From Ascaris suum (Eukaryota > Nematoda > Chromadorea > Rhabditida > Ascarididae), in contig CM024174.1 of assembly GCA_013433145.1 (NCBI GenBank), forward strand, positions 4,984,336 through 5,048,335: a stretch of 64,000 nucleotides of DNA, written 5' to 3'. The position numbers and the translations under genes were made by a program. Numbering within the stretch: the stretch's first letter is position 1; each line of letters begins with the position of its first letter. Positions 49,201-61,388 of the stretch are shown piece after piece. Under the pieces are notes generated by a model that had not been told where the DNA came from, did no database searches, and worked only from the letters and a program-made list of their open reading frames with translations.

Positions 49201-52200
49201 AAAATCGTTTATTTTATCACTTTACTTGTCAATGTTCATATCGTTTGAAATTTGGTTTATTCTATCTACGAATGGATCGCTTTTTCAATTTGTGCTATCA
49301 GTTCAGCATTTCCCGACAGGATTCCCTTTTGGGAAGGTAAAGAGATCTGATATTCTGCTACCACTAGAGCACTCCTCACTCGCAATACACAACTCTCGTA
49401 TATCTTTTTTTCCTCTTTTTGATCTTGATTTATGCATTGCTCAGGGAAATGACCTTAATGCGGGTGGCATATCGCTAACAAATTTGTTGTGAGGTATATT
49501 AGCCTACCTTATCGATCGTAACGCAAACTTAACTTCAAGCGTCATCCAACATTTGTGTGAGGCCCCTTTAGAACTGACGGAAGGAACTTTCAGACGGGAT
49601 TTCTTTTTTGGTTCAGTCTCCCTTTGCAATCTAGTTACAAACGATACCAATGTGTTATTTGCATTTGCTCAGCTTTAAACCCGCTAAGAGGGAAGGGTTC
49701 GAGAGCGAAAAAGAGAAGCACCTGTCTCGAAATGGTGGGGAAAACAGGTAAAAAACATTCTACGGTTGTGACGTCAGAAATACTGAACAGCAGAAACGGC
49801 GCTAAGGCTTTATTATCCGATCGTAAACGTTCGAAAAGCGAGTATTCGAACGGTGGAACTCGACCCGCAGGAAAGACATGGTAAACCTCGTATTGTGGTT
49901 AATAGTGTCCTGTAGAAAGCCTACCTGAGACTGCTTTCTTCTAGCGCTCTACAGCGCATCCAATAGTGGTATGGTATGTCAGCATCAGTGCACTGATGTC
50001 TTGTTGTACCCTTCCTTGCACATTTTTTTGCTCTTGACGCAAGTGCCCGGCGACTGGTGAGCTCGGCTGTAAATCTGCACGTTGTGAAGCTGGGGTACAA
50101 TGTGAAATCAGCGTTACAGTCGTTAGTGCTACAGAATCTCACGGATGCGCACTATCGTCACAGGTGGAACTTCAGGTGTCATTTTCACCGTCCTGCTGGG
50201 GACATCAAAACGTCTGTTGATACTTTTGATGGCCAAACCTTATCCCGGTTTATTTACGTCCTATATGACCATCCTGAATTCACCTTGTACTTTGCTTTGG
50301 GACTTACAACACCGTCCCTGTCCCGATGAAGGATCGTCGGCTCTTCCGGCCTTCTCTGGAAAGACGGAACCGAGGATCCTGCTGGATGCGCATTTACATT
50401 TGACCGTGCAGCATCCAAATGACGAATCGCACTTGGCTAACGGAAATGCATTTCATCGACTGTGCGTCCAGTGCAGTCATTATTACTTCTGGAGTTCTTC
50501 TGTCGCGTGGGTGTTCAGTGGAGTTCACCATCGAAGTACGAGTGTGATGGAGGCGTTTGCATTCATTTCAGCGTTCAGGTCATAATGAACTGTTATCACT
50601 GCAACTATATTTTGCAGCCACCAACAAGCGTTTCATCAAAAATGCTGAGCGCGTCTTACGTGGACTCATTTGCGTATAAACCACCCTGAGAGACCGTTTG
50701 TGTGAACTACTGCAGCATCAACATGATTCAAAAGAAACATTCATTGGCAGTCATGTACACTGCAATGTAAAACGCACATGAGGAAATAAAAGATGCGACA
50801 GAAAAATACGATGAACATCACGAAGATGTAGCGTTCAGTGAAGTAAACATCAGCTGTGTCGTCATATCGTCCTCACTTCATAATCCACCAGATGGCTTCT
50901 TCTCCTGAAAGACACCTCTTTAAAGTTCACTCCTATTTAGCTTAAAATATACATACCGCTTCACGAAATGTCTAAGTTACGTGAGACGTCTCCTCAACCG
51001 ATAGCAGTTTTTCATTATAGACCTCAAAAAAAGCACAGATGAACCTGCCGAAGCTAACGGTTGTTGCAACATTTGGAGGCGTGGCTCGGGATTTAGAATA
51101 CGCGGATAGCAGATGAAAACGTATTCTGATAGCCAATTTCAGGTATTCACCTCGCACGCTCACCATGCAGATGTGTACATCTACTGCGGGTGCTGATGTC
51201 GGTATTTGGCCATTTTTGTTTACTCAGACCACATTATGTCGATATGTTATGTCTACTTGACAATCTCTCTGAAGGCAAACATACCCCCTTGCGGTCAGGA
51301 AGAGCCCCAAAGAACTTCAGTCTGCCAAGGTAGTGGATGTCGATCAAAGACTTGCACTCAGCAGGGAGATGCTTATTCACAGCGTCGACGGTCGACTTGG
51401 GTGCCGTCTGGAGGTAACGAGCGACTGCTTCGAATGGTCGAACTGCTGAATCCTGAAATAACGATTTGCAAGCTCACATTCTGTTTCTGTTTCGATGGGC
51501 ACTCGAGGCACGCCTGTCAACTATCTCTGTTTGAGGCGCCTATCCACGGTCATGAATGCGTCTAATGTGGTAATATTGTGTACCTGTAGCGAAGGAGGGC
51601 TAAACGAAAACTGGAAAGCTGCACTCTTCCACTTCAAACTCGAAAGAAAGGCATCACTAAGACCTAATCCCATAAAGTCCATATCAAATCAAAGCAATAA
51701 CATCCCTTTCTCTGAAATCAGCCTCAAAGCGAAATAAATCTCTCCTCCGACTGTTCTCATCTTTAAATCTGATCTTCTGAACGCCATTCAACTTACCTAT
51801 GTTCACTTGGAATATGCGTAACCAGTCATATTTCATATGGCAAGAATACGAAAATTGGAGGTGTTCCACAAACAAACAAATAAGTAAACAAAGCATAAGA
51901 AGAACGTAAAATGAAACTAAAACATACGACAAACGCGGTGCCGGTGGATGGACATTTACGTTCGAGTCTTTTATGAGCACATGACAGGAAACAGGTTATG
52001 CTGCTGCAATTATTGCACAACTTTAGACATCTTCATCAAAACTGAAATTAAATGGTATTCAGTAATGCAATTGCAATATTTATGAACAAGCCAATAACGC
52101 CATCCTCGTTATCTCTCAATGGGAATGTAAGTAAATAGAACCTTAACTATCATTTAGTCATCAATGAAGAAATTGCAGAAGTCTGGAGCCATCAAGTCCT

Positions 52201-54629
52201 CATCACATATTTACCTTCGTCCTTACTTACATCAACTTCAGCCGACGTTTTCCATGAATGGGGTGGTTCTCAAGTTACGACGAATACAAAAGCTTTATTC
52301 TAAAATCTACCATCCAAACGCATCGCTCCTCCCCCTATTAAATTAGTATGCAGTCTTTTCTTTCAGATGTCAGCAGCAACTACGACACTCCCTAACGATT
52401 CGAGATGAACCTGTCACTTCTCGTCGGTCATCTCAGCGGACATAAATATCATCATTTAATGATCGATTATTTCAAATAAAGCAGCAACTGTGAATAGGTG
52501 AGGATAAGTTGAATTCATGAAAGATGATTTTAGAAATAACCTAAGAATTCATTCAAGAATGATAAGGTTCAATACTGCTACAATATTGGTACTATCAGTA
52601 TTTTTACTTATTAAAGTGGAGGACAAGGGAGGATAGGGACGGATAGAGAGACCGAATAATAAACACAAACTTGCAAACGGGTCCAGCATATTCCATGAGA
52701 GCATATATATCGCCACCTTTATCAGCTAACTCCCTCACTTCCTCTTTAGTCGTTAAATTATCGATATCATCAGTGAGTCCACAAGACTTGTCGCATCCTA
52801 AACACATTTCCTTTCACTTATTTAACGGTAGTATGTTGAAGGTGATAAGTTGTGAGACCTTGTTTTGTGAAGAAAAAAAGAAAGAAAACAGTTCGTTCTT
52901 TTCGCTCATTTCGCTATTTTCAAAAATAGCGAACTTCTATTCGAAGAAAACGCACCAAATATTCATTAATGAACTGTAGGATTCAGTTTTACACACACAA
53001 TGAAAACTTCAGGAGTAGCAGCTAAACAAGAAAATGTTTATATAGGATCGAAGAATATCTTTAAGCTCGAGATAGCTTTCTCTTTCCAAGAGGGAAAGCT
53101 TAAGTGCAGAATGCGAAAGCCGTAAAAACAGTCACGGTACCCATGCAGGGGAAGGGAGGCGTGGAATTCTATCTTGCGAACCGAAAAAACAAACTCGAAC
53201 GGAGCACCTAGTAAGGCCTTCTCGGCGTGCTTCTTTAGACACGGAGCAACCATCGGCATGAGGGCAACTTCTCAACACAGGTCGAGTGGACGCCCTTCGT
53301 GGCAATATCATACACTTCCGTATTCTTACATCCACTCTCCTTGACGCACGCAGTCGCTTTCTGATACTCTCTATAAAGAACACAAGCTAGAACACAGCAG
53401 TTCCGGACAACGTTCAGTTAATCTAGGTGATCTGCGAGCCCCGCACATGCACAAGGTATCGGCGAAAAGTTCAGTACTTAATACTGTACCATTGCATGTC
53501 CCGAAGGATGATTTCTAGAAGTAGGCTTCCGCTAACTGTATCAAGTGAACATAACGACACAGTGGCTGGCAAATAACTTCCCCTGCAAGGAAACTTCGTC
53601 CGGACTCTTTACATTGAGATACAAAATAGTGAGAGTACTTCCTCGTTGTAATTAGACATGCGGCGTTATCAGCATTTGACAACTGCGTGCATACGACAGA
53701 ACTATCAGTGATGTTTCTCATGATCAACGTGATGCAATTTTGCACTAAACTACCTTCGTATATCAATATGCAAAAGACTACCCAAAATTACACAAAAACA
53801 CACTTGCAAACTATTTCCGTTTTGGTGATGATATTGCGTGCATCGAAAGCATTCACCCCAGCACCGACAAGATCTTTCACACAGGGAAATAAGCACTTGG
53901 GAGCACCAGCAGCGACAAGGAATGTCAAGTAGTCTGCTTGGCTCGCCTTCGCTGAAATATGTTAATTACTACAAATATTTGTTGATACATATATAACTCA
54001 GTTGCATATCAGCTATTAAATGTATTGAGGTTTGACGTGCAATCATCACAATGAGATGTTACCCAATGCAAAGGACCGGTGAATTAAAATGTATAAGCTG
54101 GGAATTGCAAAGAGCATCGACTAGAACACTGATGGAAAACAGAAGTGCCCATTGTCGACTATAAACTGAAAGTCGCGCATTAGATGAATTCCACTCACTG
54201 CTTATGACTCCACCGATACTGACGCGTAGAGATTGACATCTCCACCCCAAATAATGTTCAGATGCAATAAAGTGAATTATTTAAAATTCGTGTCACCTTT
54301 CAAACTTACCTCATTTAGTGACGAAAACAATTACTCTAGCAGAAAAATGCATCACTTTTTAGACGATAACAAGACTCGAAACGTCAACGAAGAAACAACG
54401 ACCGCCTTCCACTCGCTCTTTGATATATTCTCACATACAGTAACATCGACACTATTCTCCTAATCTACAAGATAAATGATTTGCAAATCGTACCATCTGA
54501 TGTGAAACTTTTAGGAAAATAGGAAGGTGGCGCACCTCTTTCATCGTCGGTGTCTGAATCTGGAGGCTGCAACGATGCATGAGTGGATAAAACGAGCAAC
54601 GAGAGACTTGCGAAAATCACTTTCGCCAT
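46208..54629 (-). CDS. secreted Cys-rich protein, chondroitin proteoglycan 4 (CPG4)-like
   Basis: Eight minus-strand exons join in phase: 54629-54536, 53951-53804, 53716-53595 (least certain), 52797-52671, 52003-51928, 51452-51285, 47819-47738 and 46473-46208 (TAA); total 360 residues. Exon 1 encodes a signal peptide (MAKVIFASLSLLVLSTHA) and an acidic start (DSDTDDE). Exon 2 has APKCLFPCVKDLVG. Exon 4 has CDKSCGLTDDIDNLTTKEEV. Exons 4-5 give GPVCNSITCFLSCAHKRLERK. Exon 6 has NKHLPAECKSLIDIHYLGRL. Paired cysteines spaced along about 200 residues followed by LP-x-EC fit, from memory, nematode CPG4-domain secreted proteins; some members carry chondroitin in the eggshell or matrix. The last exon begins DGIELDFDPIPGDDDVVADA, an acidic segment, then a hydrophobic stretch (ACFLLWCLVPISFFYQIHW). 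That stretch may be a C-terminal anchor or retained intron, since TTCGAG then GTGAAC near the end could be a donor. Expected location: secretory pathway or extracellular. The CPG4 assignment needs a profile search. Confidence 0.62.
47052..47079. repeat. perfect 10-bp hairpin in GC-rich patch (intron of CPG4-like gene)
   Basis: AAGGCTTCCC at 47052-47061 is the exact reverse complement of GGGAAGCCTT at 47070-47079, with an 8-base loop. It lies in a GC-rich island (46.97-47.16 kb) inside the last intron of the CPG4-like gene. It could be an element terminus or a structured RNA; no further evidence. Confidence 0.7.
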
Positions 54630-55747
54630 GAAGCACTCGATGGTGTTCGCCGAAAAGAGCTAAAAGCAGCAAAAATTGCAACCGGCAATAATGTTTTGCT
54701 CGAACGAATCAAAGCATCAGAAATCGACCCTAGTAGCTAGAGGAAGCCGAAACCTCACTGTCTAGACTGAATCCCTTCTCGCCCGTCTAAACTTGCCAAA
54801 ATTCTCGCAGAGAAATGTAAGCGTTTTTTCGATAGCCCTTATCCTTCACAATGCAATTCCAAATGCGCATTGCCTTCTTTCTATACCTTTGCGACGTCGT
54901 TAACTGTTATTATTGGTTGCAAAAGCTCTGGAAAAACCCGCTCCCAAGTTTGCCTCCACCACAGGCTCAACTTAAACCCCTTCAGGGGTCTACTCATAGC
55001 AACGCAATATTCTCGACAAATGTCGATATCTACATCCGTTTAGGCACTACACTATTGGAAGCTCGTTAAAAATGAAGCGCTCGAGAAGTAGAGTAGGGAT
55101 GCAGTAACATGACACCGTCGAACACCAATATTCTCTAAGTAGTCAGCTGCACATTACCACACCTTTCTTAAGAATTCGACCAGTCGAAGTGACGAAGCGA
55201 ATCAGCACTGAAGTGGTTCGAAGTGATGTCGTTTCGTTAACTTCTTTCACTCGAATACGCTGATAGCTGTGTTCACCATTAGAACAAATGGGAAATTATT
55301 CCGAACCATTATGATCGCAGATCCTTCCATCGATGCGACGGCGTCGAACATCTTGAGGATTCAATAAGAGCATTGAGAGACACCACCTCATCGGCCCCAG
55401 CAATGTCTTCGTCGAAGTGCTTGTCATTAATCAATAAACTTAACGTTATTACACCGATAGTTCAAATTTCTGCGCATCAGCAAAAGTGAACGTCAAAACT
55501 CCGATTGTACCTGTTGATCAAAATTCTAGTAAAGCATTTTGTTCTCCGTAGAACAAACTTTCAGTCTCTAAGTTCTAATTTATAAGGATCAAAGTGTTAC
55601 TCTACGAACACTGTTGATGCGAGTGCCAATCCGTTTTCATGTCGGCATTTAGCGTTTGATAAGCAAACACATTAACGAAAAATACATTGCTCATTGAATA
55701 AACAAAAGCAAAGCGGAGAGAATTACCAACAGGAAATAATATATTTC
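54630..55747. other. intergenic region between divergent genes
   Basis: This spans from the start of the minus-strand CPG4-like gene to the start of a + strand gene at 55748. It should hold both promoters. The minus-strand ATG at 54629 has no AG directly before it, so its 5' UTR or trans-splice site lies further right. TTACCAACAG just before 55728 may be the 5' splice-leader acceptor of the + strand gene. No clear TATA box. Confidence 0.4.
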
Positions 55748-58116
55748 ATGGATCCTGAACCCATAACAAAGTTGGTGGATCATAACTGCATCCTATGCAC
55801 TTATCCCATTCCTCCGGTCATAAATTGTCGGCTATCAAATTTCACTTATTGGCATTACAAGAACAAATTACAGAAGTACGAGAGGGCAGGTAGGAGTTCC
55901 ACCATAAGTCTCATAGTTCCACCATATATCAAGCGTCAGTAAGTTTTTTTAATATGCGCAGGATCCTATTCAGATGTAAGAAGGCGTTCGCATTTGCTAT
56001 TTGGCAAAGTTTTAACCAACAGGACTAGATTGGAATCAGTAAGAGAAATATGAGAAGACTTTGTATGAATTTTAAAAAATGTTGCGAGAATAAGGTTGGC
56101 TGAAAGGAAGTGATTGGCAAAATCAGCTTTACAGGTAGGTACCCGAAAGTATTCTGCGCACCTGAAAAAAGCACAAAATTCTGATACTATGAAAGGTTAT
56201 TGAGCTTCTTTTGAGTGCCAAAGAATCCACTTCTAATGAATGAAAAATTTTAGAGCGAAATTTTTTCTTGCGAGACTTTTTTATTGCAAACGAATTCTTT
56301 TCTCTTCGTTGTCATTAAAGACTTTTCGAGAAATAATTTAGCAGATTTCTATTGTCCCGCCTGCAGTTCAGTTCACTAAAAATTCGATTTTCTGCGATGA
56401 TAAAATTTTTCACGCACCTATTTTTATTAAGCATTATTGATGACTTGCAAGCGAAACCTCTGATACGAAACATTTTTTATTGACCGCTCGTCTAGAGCAT
56501 TTTATAAAATGGGGCCCAATCTATTAGCTACTGAAATGGACTCGGGCATAAAGGTGAGTTTTTTGCTTTGAGGGTTGGTGTTAGTATGAAGGAAAGTGAG
56601 CTCCCCAGTGAAAGTTTCATTCAATTTGCTCATTTTCAAAGGCACATCACTTTGGTCACCATCGAAAATCTAAACAGTATCGTCGACAGGAATGGAATTC
56701 GTTTTAAGCGATTGGTCATCCGCTTCAAATGCATGATCAGATCCGATGAATTCGTGCTGTCCATTCACTGATGCTTGAAAGTCTTCATTTCGCGTCAGGT
56801 GAATTTTTGCTTTGGGCTGACGTGTTTTCATATGCCTTTCCTCAGCTTCAATTGCACGCTCAAGAACCTCGAGCGCAGCTTTTTCCTCGTCCATTTGCCA
56901 TTCAGTGGACACCGAATTCATCAATGCATGAACTTCCGAACAAATTCCATCCGCTGAAAAAAAATTCACTTCAAAAAGAGCGGTCAGATTGGCGCTTTAA
57001 TTCAGCAGTAATACAACTTCAATTTTTTGAAAGCTTCTGACGGAGAAAAGTTAGAAAAAAGTTGACGGCAAATGTTTTCATCGGCTACTTATTCGAATTT
57101 CCAATCGAAATTGCCGCCTTATCAACAACTACTTCAAATGCATTTTTTCACAAACTGTTCTCCTTGATCTTCTCATTATTCATGAAGGAATTAAAAATTA
57201 AAAGCAAACAAAACGGAAGTAAGTGAATCATAACCTCCTCTGATAGTTTGCATAAGTGAAAGAACTAGAGCAACAGCGTCATTAGTAAGCGTCTCGCTGG
57301 CTGTAAGTTGTGCTCGTATTCGCTTGATGAAAAACGACGTTATTGGTATATCAGGTCTTGTCGATTTATGCCATTCGGCACCTTTCTCTTTTTGTGCTTT
57401 CATCACTGAGGCGATTGTTTTGGCGACATCGTTTATTGCCTTAACGAGCGACTTGTTAGCGGCCTTTGCCAACGTTTACTCATTCTCCAACCCCACGTAA
57501 TAGTGCTTTCGGTTTTTATAAATGCCTGACATAACGCATTCTGAAAGCCCCACATCAATTTTCTCTCTCATTTCCCCTTTCTATCCTCTGAAACATGTAA
57601 GAAGAATAGAAGTGACGCGATATTGAGCGTGTGCCTATTACACCTTAGCTAATATGCAAAATTCGGGAGCTGAACACGGTGTGCGACTAGCAGTGGAACC
57701 ACATCCCCCCCCCCCTCCGCCCATCCACATCACCTTCCTCCTCGTCGGAAAGGGTATATTTCGCCAAAGACAACTACAATTATCAAAGCAGATGCCCAAT
57801 CAGTTAGCATGCATAAAAATAGTTGCAACGTAACCTCGCAACGAGTTTTCAGCTCTTTGAGTGTATCGGCGAGACAAATTATTGACTGCATTGCATTCAT
57901 ACTCGAAATTTGCATATCGGTCATTGACTGAACAAACGGAATAAGAACAATCTGTCAATGCTCAATTTTTTATTATGGTAATTTCTATTCGACAGTTGTG
58001 AGAGATCTCGAATTAAAAGCGGTAAAAATGCATTATGTGTATCGCAGAATCCGTCGAATGCATCTCTGATTCCTTAGTCCTAATATTTCCAGGCAGAGGC
58101 TTGCCATTTTGTGTGA
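55748..58116 (+). CDS. small unrecognised protein, about 90 aa, interleaved with an antisense gene
   Basis: Exon 1 (55748-55938) starts MDPEPITKLVDHNCILCTYP, continues through RLSNFTYWHYKNKLQ, and ends at a strong donor (CGTCA then GTAAGT) in phase 2. Exon 2 (56496-56553) follows TCTAG, completes the codon as Gln, reads AFYKMGPNLLATEMDSGIK, and ends at GTGAGT in phase 0. The last coding exon is tentative: 58093-58116 after TAATATTTCCAG reads AEACHFV and stop. An alternative acceptor at 58221 gives only DF and stop. AATAAA at 58314-58319 follows either. An alternative donor at 55889 (GCAG then GTAGGA) would shorten exon 1. It has a CILC pair and no signal peptide, and I recognise no family. 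The tentative terminal exon lies in an intron of the minus-strand gene at 56670-58726. Confidence 0.48.
56476..56481 (-). promoter_or_regulatory. possible poly(A) signal of the minus-strand 245-aa gene
   Basis: TTTATT on the + strand gives AATAAA on the minus strand about 190 bases after the TAG stop at 56670. It lies within intron 1 of the + strand gene, just before its exon 2. Confidence 0.35.
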
Positions 58117-58726
58117 TTTAGTACCTCTTATATACATTTTTATATTCCTTGATTAGACTGAGGAAAAACAAAATTTTTCTATTTTTGTGCTAGTAAAGTT
58201 TTTTGTTCGTTCAATTTTCAGGACTTCTGAATTTTGATTCCTCATTTTCGAGTTTTCTCGTTGTTCGCTTTTTGATTCCACGCATAACCTATTCTTCATC
58301 ATAATTCTTTATCAATAAAGTCTTCGCTTTTTTGCTTTCATCCTATGAAAACCAACACCAATTCACTAATTTTGATGAGTGATGACTTCAGACTACCTTT
58401 GCGATGGAAGCGTTGGCAATGATCACTTCGGATTTCAGTTGCGACATGATTTCGCTTGCAATGACCGGCTTGTGCTTTCTCTTGAAGCATTTCTCTGCAA
58501 ACGGCACAAACTTCCACCTCTTTAGAAACCACCCTTCTGAGAGAGAAAGATCATCTAGCGCATCTTTATTGACACTCTAGAAAGAAACGAACTGAAAAAA
58601 GTGACTTCACTGTGGAAGAGTGTCATGCACAAATTGTGTGCCTAACATATTGGCTTAATCGGAGTATATCTTTTATTGAATTCGACAAGAACCTTGAAGA
58701 TCTTCAGAAGATGCTTCCTCTGCCAT
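56670..58726 (-). CDS. complete five-exon gene, 245-aa helical protein of unknown function
   Basis: Exons on the minus strand: 58726-58693, 58494-58397, 57927-57835, 57463-57235 and 56953-56670 (TAG). All four joins agree in phase. The protein starts MAEEASSEDLQ, then KHKPVIASEIMSQLKSEVII, then MQISSMNAMQSIICLADTLK, then SLVKAINDVAKTIASVMKAQ, then MNSVSTEWQMDEEKAALEVL with RAIEAEERHMKTR. It ends in a hydrophilic tail (HEFIGSDHAFEADDQS). It is predicted to be mostly helical with coiled-coil-like heptads, without signal peptide or membrane segment, so cytosolic or nuclear. The ATG directly follows an AG (TTTATTAG), which suits spliced-leader addition at the start codon. I recognise no family. 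The exon 4 acceptor (GGCAAAG) is unusual but is the only in-frame choice. One intron may hold the last exon of an opposite-strand gene. Confidence 0.68.
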
Positions 58727-59278
58727 CTAATAAATTCTTCCAGAGAAGGAAAAAATTTCCACAGAAATTCAAAGCATTTCTCACATTTATAATCGAAAAC
58801 GTGCAAAGCATCGCGTAATTCACATGAATTATTAGAGTCTACTACAATGCTTTCAATAATTTTCCCCTCGATGGATTTAAAATTTCGTTTAGAAGAAATT
58901 TTAAGTTTCCAGTGACCAATGCTGATTAAGTCCATTCAATGTTTGGTGGAGCTTGTTGCTGCTTGTGATGCTTGATCGTGGAACCGAAGCAATCAACACT
59001 GTCCCCATATCGAGAACATCGAGTACTACTGATATATTTAAACTGATATCAAAACTCATTATAGAGAGCGTATAATTATATAAAAGCCTGCTTCATCTTT
59101 TCATTATGGCTTCATCTGGTTGAAGATGAGAGTTGGTCTTGAACAATTAGCTAGGGAAGAAGGAACGCCCGCTCGGAATTACTTTAGACCCATATGGGGC
59201 ACAGTTACCGTGTAAGGTAGACTTGGCGGCTATAGATGCAGCGGGAATGGTGCACCGCACAAGATAAGTCAAGGAAGG

Positions 59279-59539
59279 TCAAGAGCATATAGGCAGATCA
59301 AACAACTGTCCGGGATGTGTCGTGAGGATAGCGTGAGGCACAATGGGAATGGTACAAAACGAGTTGATGTGCTCATGTGTCCATTCTAGGTGCTGGATTG
59401 TTCGGGCCGAGCTGACCGATGTGTGGCCGTGGGAGCGTCGGAGGAGATCGGCGGCAGCGTGGGGTTTGCCGGGTGCGACTATGGGGTCGTGCAGATGATC
59501 GGAGCCATCCTTGTGAACAAGTCGCTCAATGTTTGCCAT
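59279..59539 (-). CDS. candidate ORF in GC-rich block, 86 aa, unrecognised
   Basis: ATG to TGA frame reading MANIERLVHKDGSDHLHDP, then GKPHAAADLLRRSHGHTSV, then RTIQHLEWTHEHINSF. It is His-rich, with protein-like composition and codon use unlike the surrounding AT-rich DNA. No splice sites or family were found. It may be a fragment of a dispersed repeat or element rather than a gene. The opposite strand is partly open as well. Confidence 0.25.
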   Translation of the reverse strand: MANIERLVHKDGSDHLHDPIVAPGKPHAAADLLRRSHGHTSVSSARTIQHLEWTHEHINSFCTIPIVPHAILTTHPGQLFDLPICS

Positions 59540-61388
59540 CTTACAGTATGAATGATAAACCGTTCGTCCTTACACCTGTGTCCTTTCGCTGTTTCTCAAC
59601 CATATTTCGCCATAGAGTGCAGATCCTCAAGGAGACCAGGACTGCTAGACGAGCCAAGAGGAGCTGACCGTTACAACCGTTAGTATCATGCAACCCCTTC
59701 CCCCTCCCCTTCGTCGTAATCGAAGAGGCGTTACACTGCAAAGATTTATTGCAACTTTTACTGCTGCTCTCCCCCGATTTCTACAGTAAAATGCCTAACG
59801 ATTTCAGAATAGGCAATTACAAGTTAAAAATACGCGAGTAGTCAAAAAATGATACTGCTTAGCACTTCCAAATGACAAAATCCTCTAAGAGAGTCTATCA
59901 ACTTGTTAGTTAAATGTGACAACATGAAATGAATGACAGTGGAGAGACGTACGGGTGCATACGCCACAGATTATTTTCTCGCATTCTTCACACCACAGAA
60001 ATAGAGCGCCTGATGTGTTCGGAGAGTAGAGATTGCAATTCTCGCATTGCCAGTCTGGATAACGCTGCAGTTTCGTTTCGTTTATTTTACACCTTGACTG
60101 CGCACTTTCGGCTCAGTTCATTAAATACCAGTGCGTTGAGAGCACAGCACTTTATTTCACACCGATGTTGTTGTGCAGTTTGGCTTAACCCGTTTGATAC
60201 TAATTTGTGCAAAATAATTGGCGGAGTTACAAAAACTGAACACCAAAGCACCTAGAATATATGAACATTGGATAAATGAGACCTGTGAAACTAGTTATCA
60301 TATTGATGAGCCCTCTGAAAATCTGCTTTTCTTCGCATATTGAAATTCTAAATGGAGAGGGGATTGCATGCTTAAAAAATCTTCAAAGAACGCACTTTCA
60401 ACATATTGGTTTTAAAGTTCAAATAATAAGGGGCATATGGGATAGATGAACATGCAGCAGCTGTCCAAGATGGGAGGAAGCGAAACAGCGAGCGGTGGTG
60501 TCATAAGTCCTTATTTTCCCCACGAAGCACGGTCTTAAATATCGACAGTGAGCGCATCAGTTTGTGAAGATATGTCAGGTTGTACCCTCACATCTCCTTG
60601 ACCCCACTCCGGCTACGTGCTCGAAACCTAACAGATATTTGCAAGTACTGCTCGTAACATGAAAACTCTCAAAACCGTCACAGTTCTTCCTAGCACACCA
60701 CAGGGAGAGAGAGAGCGCTCAATGAGTTTGTATGTCTGAAGCATTTCTAAATTGGCATTCCACACTCAATGAAAAAGCGACTGACGGGTCTCATGTCCAC
60801 AGTGTCAGTTGTGTGTACAATTTTCGGAAATGAAACTGAATGAACGTTTCTCTGGAAGCATTGCTGGAGTCAATGACAACAAGTGACATCATTATATGCT
60901 CAAAGAGCAGCACTCTCTCACACCATTTCTAATAAACCTCTTTGAAATTACTGGAAGAAAAATATCCTCCCTCGCCCTCTCCCCCACTCTCAATAAGCTT
61001 CCTCCTTAACTCTTTAAAAACGAACATCTATTTCTCAAAAACAGTACTTGTGTTACCTACTGGCATTTCGATGACAAAACCACAATCCAATCACCATCCA
61101 AACAAAAATGGGTGAATCTCCTCAATAAAATTTATGGCGAGCACTATAAGCTGTGTTTTATATACTAAATTTCGTTCAAGGTTACATATTAACTGTGCTC
61201 TGCAGATACTAATAGCGAAAATGTCACCACAGTATAGTTCATTGTGTGAATGAAAAGGCCGAGCAACCGTACGCCACAATAAAAGTTAAACAGAATGCTT
61301 GATGACAAGTGCACATTAGTGACGCGGAATTTTAAATGATAATACCGAAATCCTGTGAGAAAGTTTTTCATTGCTTTTGTACAGCTTT

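Noticed and set aside
50145..50585. 146-codon + strand frame with overlapping open frames
   Set aside because: It lies in an intron of the CPG4-like gene. Several frames are open on both strands, there are no splice sites, and I could not match it to a reverse transcriptase or transposase.
51802..51850. Consensus donor ATAG|GTAAGT on the minus strand within the CPG4-like gene
   Set aside because: The frame upstream has a stop and no usable acceptor, so no exon can be built.
54303..54480. Consensus donor AAATGAG|GTAAGT between exons 1 and 2 of the CPG4-like gene
   Set aside because: No acceptor and open frame of the needed phase precede it; exons 1 and 2 join cleanly without it.
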